From Chitinispirillaceae bacterium (GTDB taxonomy: Bacteria > Fibrobacterota > Chitinivibrionia > Chitinivibrionales > Chitinispirillaceae), in the NCBI GenBank assembly GCA_016932075.1, contig JAFGDP010000138.1:1-10993 (forward strand): a stretch of 10,993 bases of DNA, read 5' to 3'. The translations under genes were made by a program, and so were the position numbers. A model generated the notes under the pieces. That model made no database searches. It was not told the origin of the DNA and was given only the letters and a program-made list of their open reading frames with translations. This document shows positions 1 to 5,330 of this stretch, piece by piece (position 1 is the first letter of the stretch; each line of letters starts with the position of its first letter).

Positions 1-381
<381 letters not shown>

Positions 382-480
382 AGTTAATCCTACTTGTTAA
401 TCAAACGGAAATCACGGAAATTCTTCGATCACACACATCCAGACTTTCAAAGAGCGGTTGCCTTATGTATTTATCGGCAA
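382..480 (-). other. rRNA operon leader with boxA-like antitermination site
   Basis: This is the transcribed leader between the promoter and the mature 16S 5' end, about 100 nt. Read on the minus strand it contains CGCTCTTTGAAAG (positions 445-456), which resembles the boxA element (GCTCTTTA/GAA) bound by NusB/NusE in rRNA antitermination. A short tandem repeat, CGGAAAT twice, lies at 406-421 on the plus strand. Close to the mature end, 380-385 is complementary to 369-374 inside the 16S, so the leader could pair with the first 16S helix strand. The boxA call rests on sequence resemblance and position only. Confidence 0.6.
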
Positions 481-486
481 TTTTGT

Positions 487-515
487 AATATAAATCATTT
501 AACCGTTGATGTCAA
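487..515 (-). promoter_or_regulatory. rRNA operon promoter, sigma70-type
   Basis: Minus strand: -35 TTGACA (510-515), a 17-bp spacer, and -10 TATATT (487-492). The predicted start is near 480. The upstream side (516-545 and beyond) is strongly A/T rich and could serve as an UP element. It lies about 105 bp before the 16S 5' end, as expected for an rrn promoter. The stretch just after the -10 is not GC-rich, so a classic stringent discriminator is not obvious. Confidence 0.8.
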
Positions 516-831
516 ATATTTTTTTACCATTACTCTCTTTTTATCGTTTTCACAAGCTGTTAATTTTCAATGAGAAAAAGAAATATGCAAAAATAATCTG
601 AGAAAAAAATACTTTCAATAAATTTTTAATTTAAAAAAAATAATTCCCCCTTCCCTTTCCTCCCCTGCTAAACGCGAGTCGTTGATTTTTAAAGGAAATC
701 AAAGGGTTATTATAGCTCAAACAGAATTTAACAACACATACTACCTTGCTATTTAACCAATTACCGACGCATGGCTTTCATAGGGAACCGTGTGCATGCG
801 ATTGCCGATCAGCGATACTAAAATCTCAAAT
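516..831. other. AT-rich spacer upstream of the rRNA promoter, no gene seen
   Basis: No credible coding region is present. It holds long A/T runs (516-643), then a 23-base uninterrupted pyrimidine tract on the plus strand at 644-666 (G-rich on the minus strand). A perfect 7-bp inverted repeat, TTGATTT/AAATCAA (682-688 and 696-702, 7-nt loop), follows. On the minus strand a perfect TATAAT sits at 709-714 and could be the -10 of an additional upstream rRNA promoter. The nearest -35-like hexamer (TTGTTA, 729-734) is only 14 bp away, so that promoter is doubtful. Confidence 0.5.
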
Positions 832-859
832 AAAAACCCCGGCAAAGCCGGGGTTTTTT
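832..859 (-). terminator. Intrinsic terminator of the LamG lipoprotein gene
   Basis: A perfect GC stem CCCCGGC/GCCGGGG (837-843 and 847-853) has a 3-nt loop and is flanked by five A on the left and six T on the right. It therefore gives a U-tract in both directions. It starts 28 bp after the stop codon of the minus-strand LamG gene and would insulate it from the rRNA promoter further on. Confidence 0.9.
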
Positions 860-885
860 AAATCAACCACCCAACTCAGAGACAA

Positions 886-2133
886 TTATTGCTGTGCCAG
901 AACCTGCGCTTCTGCAGCGGTGAGTTCACGGTTGAAGAACATGACTTCGTCAATCTGGCCTTGAAAATTATGCATCCACACTGGAGAGCCGCCATCATCC
1001 AATACAAAGCGCGACCCGATTTGAGTAGGAGCATCGCTTTCATATATCTCTACGATTTGATCTGAATAAGGAGCTCCTGCATAATTAAGGCTTACCGGTT
1101 GCCCGTCAAGATATACCTTATGCACCCCTTTATTGTAAGTATAGGTCACATGGTACCATGTATTCGGCATAATTATATGCTCCGATTCAATATCTTTGCC
1201 GTGTGTTCCAACCGCCAGAAGCGCCTGGTCTATGTAATCATGAAATCTAATATTTATCCCCCATGACCAGTAAAGTGTATTGCTGACCCCTCTTCCAACT
1301 ACAGGAGCTAAACCGGGATAGTCGTACCATTGGAAACTGGTTTTCATCCAGCATGCGCAGGAAAACACGCTCTCAGGGCCGAAATCAAATGCAGCACTCG
1401 GCTCATCAGGCAAACGGATCGAATAGGAGACCATATTATCCCAATCTCCATAGCAATTAAATGCTTGGTTTTTCTTGCCCTCACTATAGCTGGATACTCC
1501 ATCTGTCCAAAAACCATTATAGATACCCATTGCATCATCCGTATTTCCATCACCCTTATACCATGCGATCAACCCTTCCGGAGGAAAAGCCGAAACAGCA
1601 CCCTCTTCAATGCGGAATTTGATGGGCAGGGTCCGGTCGTCGTTCAAAGGAATAAATTCATCCGTATTAACGTTCTTGAACTCCTTTCCCGTATTGCACA
1701 CATCAACATCGGCAAAACCAAGAACGGTGCCGGACACAAAAACGCTGATCCGGTAAAATTTGTCCGCATCCAGGTTTGAAAGCGAGGTCTTCCAGTTGAC
1801 CTGGTAAAGTTCGTCAACGGTATTGACCGAAACATCACTGCCCGAGGCGGAGAACACGACCGTTTGACTCGGAGTGAATGACCCGGGTACCCCCTCCAGT
1901 TCCAACACCTCAACGACCGGAGAAAGCGATGCATCAAAAACGCCTGACGTCGAAGGCGTTTTCACCATTGGAGGCAGAAAATAAAAATGGTTGTTTCCGG
2001 TCTCCGTATTGTGCGCACCGTCCCATATTTCCGCGCTCCGCGAGTTGCCGCCATTAAATGAGAACGGTGTTGGAGATTGCGTACAACTCATAACGAACAA
2101 CACTGCGACAGCGATTGCCAGTACCTTTTTCAT
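886..2133 (-). CDS. LamG-domain (concanavalin A-like) lipoprotein
   Basis: This 415-residue protein begins with a signal peptide and a lipobox (VMSC, Cys17), so it is predicted to be a lipoprotein of the cell envelope. Residues about 35-180 form a beta-rich region of no recognised family, ending in a DRTLPIKFRIEEG stretch. Residues about 184-415 form a LamG/concanavalin A-like jelly roll: it opens with GLIAWYKGDGN, has W-Y-HV-Y and KVYLDG segments in the middle, and closes with GQIDEVMFFNRELTAAEA, the usual end of the fold. Such domains bind carbohydrate or protein ligands; the ligand cannot be told from sequence. An AAAGG lies about 11 nt before the ATG. The gene has its own promoter at 2267-2295 and a strong terminator, so it is probably monocistronic. 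The family call is firm for the C-terminal half and unknown for the N-terminal half. Confidence 0.88.
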   Translation of the reverse strand: MKKVLAIAVAVLFVMSCTQSPTPFSFNGGNSRSAEIWDGAHNTETGNNHFYFLPPMVKTPSTSGVFDASLSPVVEVLELEGVPGSFTPSQTVVFSASGSDVSVNTVDELYQVNWKTSLSNLDADKFYRISVFVSGTVLGFADVDVCNTGKEFKNVNTDEFIPLNDDRTLPIKFRIEEGAVSAFPPEGLIAWYKGDGNTDDAMGIYNGFWTDGVSSYSEGKKNQAFNCYGDWDNMVSYSIRLPDEPSAAFDFGPESVFSCACWMKTSFQWYDYPGLAPVVGRGVSNTLYWSWGINIRFHDYIDQALLAVGTHGKDIESEHIIMPNTWYHVTYTYNKGVHKVYLDGQPVSLNYAGAPYSDQIVEIYESDAPTQIGSRFVLDDGGSPVWMHNFQGQIDEVMFFNRELTAAEAQVLAQQ

Positions 2134-2266
2134 ACGGTTGTTGCCTTTCTATTCGTGAAACATGAAGACTGTTGGATACACATGGATCGTATCATCAACT
2201 CCTCATCCACTGCTTCTCTGCCATCTCTTTTTTATCCTATGAACATGCTCCCAGAAAAAGCAATTG

Positions 2267-2295
2267 AATATAAAAAAAAACTGGCTTTTTGTCAA
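2267..2295 (-). promoter_or_regulatory. Promoter of the LamG lipoprotein gene with homopolymer in the spacer
   Basis: Minus strand: -35 TTGACA (2290-2295), a 17-bp spacer, and -10 TATATT (2267-2272). Both hexamers and the spacing are identical to the rRNA promoter in this window. The predicted start is near 2260, giving a 5' untranslated region of about 127 nt. A run of nine A on the plus strand (2272-2280) fills about half of the spacer, so a slippage event there would change the -35/-10 distance. Confidence 0.7.
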
Positions 2296-2512
2296 TACCT
2301 TTTTTCCCTGGACCGGCCATTTCATGTAATACAAACCATGCTATGGGGTTATGAACAAATCCCTGTCACCACAGTAAAATAACGATACGGATGCGTTTAC
2401 CTGCGCTACGCGCTTTTACAACGCAAGCCTTCTACGGCACAATCAACATCATATCGTAACTATCCATCTGTCTTATCGAATCATCAAACTGGAAAATGAG
2501 TCGGCGGCAAGC

Positions 2513-2541
2513 GAAATACCAGTTCTCTGTCCGGGTATTTC
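2513..2541 (-). terminator. Possible 3' hairpin of the bactofilin-methyltransferase transcript
   Basis: A perfect inverted repeat GAAATACC/GGTATTTC (2513-2520 and 2534-2541) has a 13-nt loop and lies 10 bp after the methyltransferase stop codon. It lacks a following U-tract, so it is not a textbook intrinsic terminator. It could be an RNA 3' end stabiliser or a protein-binding site. Confidence 0.35.
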
Positions 2542-2551
2542 TTCCCCTGTC

Positions 2552-3163
2552 TTAAAACGCTTTCTTAAATAAGAATTCCCGAATCCCGTTCATGCACACG
2601 AACGAGCAGTACTGTTCAAGCGGCCGCATGACAATTTCGATATCCCTGTTTGAACGGTGAACATACGGCAGTTTCAGCAAGGTCGAGTTTGCAAGGGTAA
2701 CCGGCATGGTATCACTGAAAACGATATAGTGCTGGTAGGGCTGATGATTCTTGGTGGTACTGGCAATCATAAGGAGCAAGCCGTTCGGTTTGAGCAGATA
2801 GCAGCATTGCGAGACCATTTCGCGGAGGGCGAGGTCTTCAAGATGATCGGGAACATCCCATACGTGTATGGCGTCAAAGGTGCCTTTTTCATAATCAAAA
2901 CACTGTGCAATCTGCTCAGGAGCAATTGGCTGGAGCGCCTGGGGCGATACCCGCTGCACTATATCACAAACATGCAAGCGAGAGTATGCATTAAGCATGA
3001 ACTGAATATTGCTGCCGCAGACAGGTCCGATATCAAGAATCTGCGGCGTATCGCACTTGTTCAGAAACGAGCGATACCGTTCCACAAGACGGCTCTGATA
3101 GGCCCCGGTCCTGGGGGGATCGCTCGAGCAGCCGACGAGCGGTACATACGCGGTGGAAGGCAT
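2552..3163 (-). CDS. Class I SAM-dependent methyltransferase-like protein
   Basis: This 203-residue protein is predicted to be cytoplasmic, with a Rossmann-type methyltransferase pattern. Motif I is at about 42-50 (ILDIGPVCG), an acidic end of strand 2 at D67 (HVCDI), a post-II region at 96-109 (FDAIHVWDVPDHLE) and LLKPNGLLLM at about 123-132. Motif I departs from the usual DxGxGxG, with Pro and Cys in the glycine loop, so SAM binding is likely but not certain. The target is unknown; the C-terminal third (about 140-203) has no motif I recognise. The ATG lies 14 bp after the bactofilin stop, and the only purine-rich site is inside the bactofilin end, which suggests co-transcription and perhaps translational coupling. 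A long frame on the opposite strand here is a shadow. Confidence 0.75.
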   Translation of the reverse strand: MPSTAYVPLVGCSSDPPRTGAYQSRLVERYRSFLNKCDTPQILDIGPVCGSNIQFMLNAYSRLHVCDIVQRVSPQALQPIAPEQIAQCFDYEKGTFDAIHVWDVPDHLEDLALREMVSQCCYLLKPNGLLLMIASTTKNHQPYQHYIVFSDTMPVTLANSTLLKLPYVHRSNRDIEIVMRPLEQYCSFVCMNGIREFLFKKAF

Positions 3164-3177
3164 GATTTACGCCGATA

Positions 3178-3753
3178 TCAGACCTTGGTAAATTCCGGTT
3201 TTGAGGGTTTCGCGCTGTTGCCGGCAGGAGCGGTCTGAGCAGCAGCGGTGGCCGGTTTTTGCTGCTGTGCGGGCTTTTCCTCCTTCTCAAGCTCGATCGA
3301 GGCCTTGACAAAAGCGCCGTCCTCCACCGAAATCCTCCTGGCCTTGATCTGGCCGGAAAAATCGGCATTTTTCGTGACCTGAACCATGTTTTTTGCGGTC
3401 ACGTTGCCGACCATGCGGCCACCGATAATCACGCTGTCGGCCTCAATATCGGCCTCAACCTTGGCCTTGCTTCCGACAGTCAACCGGTGCGACTTTACTT
3501 CGATGGTGCCCTTGACCGTGCCTTCGACCACCATATCCTCGTTGGCCCGTATCGAACCCTCAACGGCAATATGCTCCCCGATGATTGTTTTTTCCGCGGC
3601 TACTGCCGCACGCGGCACGTCCGCAGGTTTTGACGGCGTAAAATCATTCCGCTCGAATTCATTCATTTCGCGCTTTCCCATGGTAAGCATTTCGTCCTCC
3701 TTTTCAGGAACCGGTGTCATGTGCATGTTGGTTATTTTTTCAAGAATCCCCAT
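3178..3753 (-). CDS. Bactofilin family cytoskeletal protein
   Basis: This 191-residue protein has the bactofilin (polymer-forming, DUF583) core at about 52-158. It starts TIIGEHIAVEGSIRANEDMVVEGTVKG and continues with the repeating hydrophobic/Gly pattern of a right-handed beta-helix (SKAKVEADIEADSVIIGGRMVGNVTAKN). Bactofilins self-assemble without nucleotide into filaments at the inner membrane, where they organise cell-wall enzymes and shape. The N-terminal tail (1-51) is charged, and the C-terminal tail (159-191) is Lys/Glu then Ala/Gln/Pro rich and probably disordered, as is usual. The first ATG has GGGAG 7 nt upstream (3761-3765). A stronger site (AAAAGGAGG) precedes Met22, so a shorter form of 170 residues is possible. 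It is the first gene of a likely two-gene operon with the downstream methyltransferase-like gene. Confidence 0.93.
   Translation of the reverse strand: MGILEKITNMHMTPVPEKEDEMLTMGKREMNEFERNDFTPSKPADVPRAAVAAEKTIIGEHIAVEGSIRANEDMVVEGTVKGTIEVKSHRLTVGSKAKVEADIEADSVIIGGRMVGNVTAKNMVQVTKNADFSGQIKARRISVEDGAFVKASIELEKEEKPAQQQKPATAAAQTAPAGNSAKPSKPEFTKV
3688..3704 (-). promoter_or_regulatory. Strong internal ribosome binding site and alternative bactofilin start (Met22)
   Basis: On the minus strand AAAAGGAGG (3696-3704) lies 5 nt before an in-frame ATG (3688-3690) inside the bactofilin gene. It is a better anti-Shine-Dalgarno match than the GGGAG in front of the annotated ATG at 3751-3753. The bases also encode Glu-Lys-Glu-Asp-Glu, so chance is possible. 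Confidence 0.45.
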
Positions 3754-3824
3754 ACGACAACTCCCTTAATCGTTCATTTGAAAGCAGTTTAACCTTTTAT
3801 CGTTCCGCCAAATCCACTATGGTA

Positions 3825-3854
3825 CATATACATTACGAACAACTGCTTTTTCAA
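3825..3854 (-). promoter_or_regulatory. Tentative bactofilin promoter
   Basis: Minus strand: TTGAAA (3849-3854), an 18-bp spacer, and TATATG (3825-3830), about 72 bp before the ATG. The match is moderate, and no better candidate is visible in the divergent spacer 3754-4074. The rest of that spacer holds only the plus-strand control region of the next gene. Confidence 0.4.
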
Positions 3855-4019
3855 TCTTTTTTTCGTTAACACCTGCCGTTTCCGTCCCTCACTTTCGTGG
3901 CTGTACCCGTCCATGCGACCCTCAATGAAAAAAAACCGCATCCCCTATACGGCTCTGCACCGCAGCAGAAAACATATGAGTGCTGTAATGCCGATTCTTT
4001 CCTGCCCTTTCCCGGCTTG

Positions 4020-4028
4020 TGTTATATT
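4020..4028 (+). promoter_or_regulatory. Extended -10 promoter of the Ig-like small protein gene
   Basis: TGT followed by TATATT (4023-4028) makes an extended -10 (TGn-TATATT) without a recognisable -35 at the normal distance. It would start transcription near 4035, about 40 nt before the ATG at 4075. The -10 hexamer is the same as in the rRNA and LamG promoters. Confidence 0.5.
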
Positions 4029-4059
4029 AAAAACAGGGCATGCATGGTCATCCGTTCGC

Positions 4060-4066
4060 AAGGAGG
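4060..4066 (+). promoter_or_regulatory. Ribosome binding site that fixes the start at 4075
   Basis: AAGGAGG lies 8 nt before the ATG at 4075. It decides the start: the frame stays open upstream to an ATG at 3913, but that extension has no ribosome site and would bury the signal peptide 54 residues inside the protein. Confidence 0.85.
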
Positions 4067-4074
4067 TTGCACCA

Positions 4075-4548
4075 ATGAAAAAAATTGCGGCGTTTTTACT
4101 TGTTGTCTGCCTGTTTCAGGGAATATGCCAGGATTATGAGGACGAGGAATATTCCTACTCCTGCTCGCTTTCGGTCTCAACGACCGTGTTTCCGCCCGAT
4201 TCGAACGATCAGACGGGCAATGGTTATGTGGAAGCCCTGCTGTGTGATAAAAACGGAACTCCGATCGCCAATAAAGAGGTCAAAATGACCGCCTCGTGCG
4301 GTATTCTCTCATGCCAATCACCGGGGTGGTATGACGACGTGAGCTCCATTTCCTCCGATAAAAGCTGTTTTATAACCGGTGCTGACGGCAAGGTGAACGT
4401 ATACCTGAGCAGGATCCCCTTTAACACGAGGGGCCTGATCAGGGCCACCTGCGCATGCGATGAAATCGTGCTCAAATCAACAAGCAGTTACATGATTTCC
4501 CGTAAAATCATCAGAAAAAAAAGAGTCTCAAAACGGATCAAACGATGA
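4075..4548 (+). CDS. Small exported Ig-like (Big_1-type) domain protein with basic tail
   Basis: The protein is 157 residues. Residues 1-18 are a signal peptide (MKK, hydrophobic core, Cys18 at its end). The LFQGIC stretch is not a clean lipobox, so secretion by signal peptidase I or lipidation both remain possible. Residues about 30-137 match the pattern of a single bacterial Ig-like invasin-type domain: GYVEALLCDKNGTPIANKEVKMTAS, then TGADGKVNVYLS and GLIRATCAC. Nine cysteines are present (12, 18, 30, 57, 75, 80, 98, 126, 128), unusual for this fold and suggestive of disulphides. The last 15 residues carry ten Lys/Arg, an odd cationic tail for an exported protein. Function is unknown. It precedes another small cysteine-rich exported protein by 263 bp on the same strand. 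Confidence 0.8.
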   Translation: MKKIAAFLLVVCLFQGICQDYEDEEYSYSCSLSVSTTVFPPDSNDQTGNGYVEALLCDKNGTPIANKEVKMTASCGILSCQSPGWYDDVSSISSDKSCFITGADGKVNVYLSRIPFNTRGLIRATCACDEIVLKSTSSYMISRKIIRKKRVSKRIKR

Positions 4549-4636
4549 AATCGCCCACGTCGCCTCATTGAGCGTCTGCCTAAAAGAGCTGTTATGATGA
4601 GTGATCGGGATTGTATTTTTTACCATAATTACTACG

Positions 4637-4649
4637 CCGGCAAAGCCGG
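4637..4649. repeat. Hairpin 1, CCGGC-AAA-GCCGG
   Basis: Perfect 5-bp stem with an AAA loop. Its 13-base core is identical to the core of the terminator stem at 838-852, but here the flanks lack the T-tract. Confidence 0.6.
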
Positions 4650-4658
4650 AAAAGGGCT

Positions 4659-4687
4659 AGTGGATGGCTTTGCGGCATACGTCCACT
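4659..4687. repeat. Hairpin 2, AGTGGA/TCCACT arms
   Basis: The inverted repeat arms are 4659-4664 and 4682-4687, perfect over 6 bp and extendable by a T-G wobble and one G-C pair to 8 bp, with a 13-nt loop. Confidence 0.55.
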
Positions 4688-4690
4688 CCT

Positions 4691-4729
4691 CGCCGGATTA
4701 TTCTCGCAAATAACGCATATAATCCGGCG
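4691..4729. repeat. Hairpin 3, CGCCGGATTAT/ATAATCCGGCG arms
   Basis: Perfect 11-bp inverted repeat, arms 4691-4701 and 4719-4729, with a 17-nt loop. An alternative pairing with a 2-nt bulge extends the stem outward (CTCG before the left arm, CGAG after the right). It is the longest perfect inverted repeat I found in the window. Confidence 0.75.
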
Positions 4730-4811
4730 CGAGTGACTAATATGCGCCAACTGCCGCTGACAGAGGCAACAGGCGAAACGGCAATGCATCTTTCCTGTTT
4801 CGGCGGATAAT

Positions 4812-5330
4812 ATGAAGCATAACCTGCCTGCATCCGTCATTCTCTTAAGCCTGTTTATGGCGGCAGGTATTTGCTGCAGCTCGAGCCAAAGGTTTTCCCT
4901 TACTTCTGAAGATTGCGCCTGTCTGAAAACCGTACCTGACTCCTGTCTCGTGGATACGCTTGGAATCGTGGGCACGATTTTCCCAAAAAATTACTCCTAC
5001 ACCTCACATGATTCCATGCAGTCGACGCCGGTCAGTACGTGGACCCCCACCAAACGAGACGTTATCCGCGCGGAACGCATTTTTCAGAGGCATGCGGCCA
5101 ACCAGTATGCATGCCTTGATTCCAACGAGAAAAAATATTACCGTCAGTACATAGGTCAGGGATCAGGCAACGTCATACTCATCCACGGGATCAGAAAAAG
5201 CCACGACATCCACCTCTGCGGGTGCCGCAGTTTCTGGATCAATATCTACGAAAACGACTGTAGCACGTTTGATGCCGAGATCGATATCATCTCGGCCTAT
5301 TGCACTATTGAAGTAAAAGGCGAGCAGTAG
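4812..5330 (+). CDS. Cysteine-rich exported protein of unknown function
   Basis: The protein is 172 residues. A signal peptide covers about 1-22 (MKHN, hydrophobic core, then GICCSSSQ). Cys21/22 may be a lipidation site, but the residues before them do not fit the lipobox well. The mature part has cysteines at 35, 37, 45, 101, 136, 138, 150 and 164. From memory, the pattern WTPT..DV..AE at about 77-88, KKYYRQYIGQ..GNVILIHGI at 107-127, and the final NDCSTFDAEIDI resemble an uncharacterised family of small proteins seen in Bacteroidota; I know no function for it. Start: GGCGGA lies about 5 nt before the ATG, a weak site. Its 3' end overlaps the convergent GH43 gene by 26 bp. The preceding gene on the same strand also encodes a small cysteine-rich exported protein. 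Confidence 0.75.
   Translation: MKHNLPASVILLSLFMAAGICCSSSQRFSLTSEDCACLKTVPDSCLVDTLGIVGTIFPKNYSYTSHDSMQSTPVSTWTPTKRDVIRAERIFQRHAANQYACLDSNEKKYYRQYIGQGSGNVILIHGIRKSHDIHLCGCRSFWINIYENDCSTFDAEIDIISAYCTIEVKGEQ

Larger units (their letters stand above)
2134..2551. other. Intergenic region between LamG gene and methyltransferase gene
   Basis: It contains the 5' untranslated region and promoter of the LamG gene (2134-2295). An imperfect nested hairpin lies at 2392-2425 (TGCGTT/AACGCA outside, GCG-CTA-CGC inside). A perfect 8-bp inverted repeat follows just after the methyltransferase stop (2513-2541). A 101-codon open frame on the plus strand (2077-2382) overlaps the LamG start and promoter and shows no protein-like features, so I see no gene here. 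Confidence 0.6.
4549..4811 (+). other. Structured spacer between two small exported-protein genes
   Basis: No gene is seen. From 4637 to 4729 three hairpins follow one another with almost no unpaired sequence between them. Two weaker pairings, TGCCG/CGGCA (4752-4756 and 4779-4783) and CGAAAC/GTTTCG (4774-4779 and 4797-4802), lie just before the next ATG and cannot both form. None of the hairpins is followed by a T-run on the plus strand, so none is a canonical terminator for the upstream gene. Confidence 0.55.

Noticed and set aside
709..734. Second rRNA promoter with TATAAT
   Set aside because: The -10 is perfect but the only -35-like hexamer is 14 bp away; kept as a note within the spacer entry, not as a promoter call.
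2077..2382. 101-codon plus-strand frame across the LamG start and promoter
   Set aside because: It overlaps the signal-peptide codons and the promoter of the LamG gene and has no supporting features.
2657..3238. 193-codon open frame on the plus strand opposite the methyltransferase gene
   Set aside because: The minus strand carries recognisable methyltransferase motifs and the bactofilin end; this frame has no domain character.
3913..4074. Upstream extension of the Ig-like gene to an ATG at 3913
   Set aside because: It has no ribosome site and would place the signal peptide 54 residues inside; AAGGAGG at 4060-4066 clearly serves the ATG at 4075.
4637..4729. CRISPR-like array
   Set aside because: The inverted repeats differ from each other and there are no direct repeats with regular spacers.
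4592..4975. 127-codon minus-strand frame over the hairpin cluster
   Set aside because: It crosses the inverted repeats and the signal peptide of the 4812 gene, with no domain pattern.
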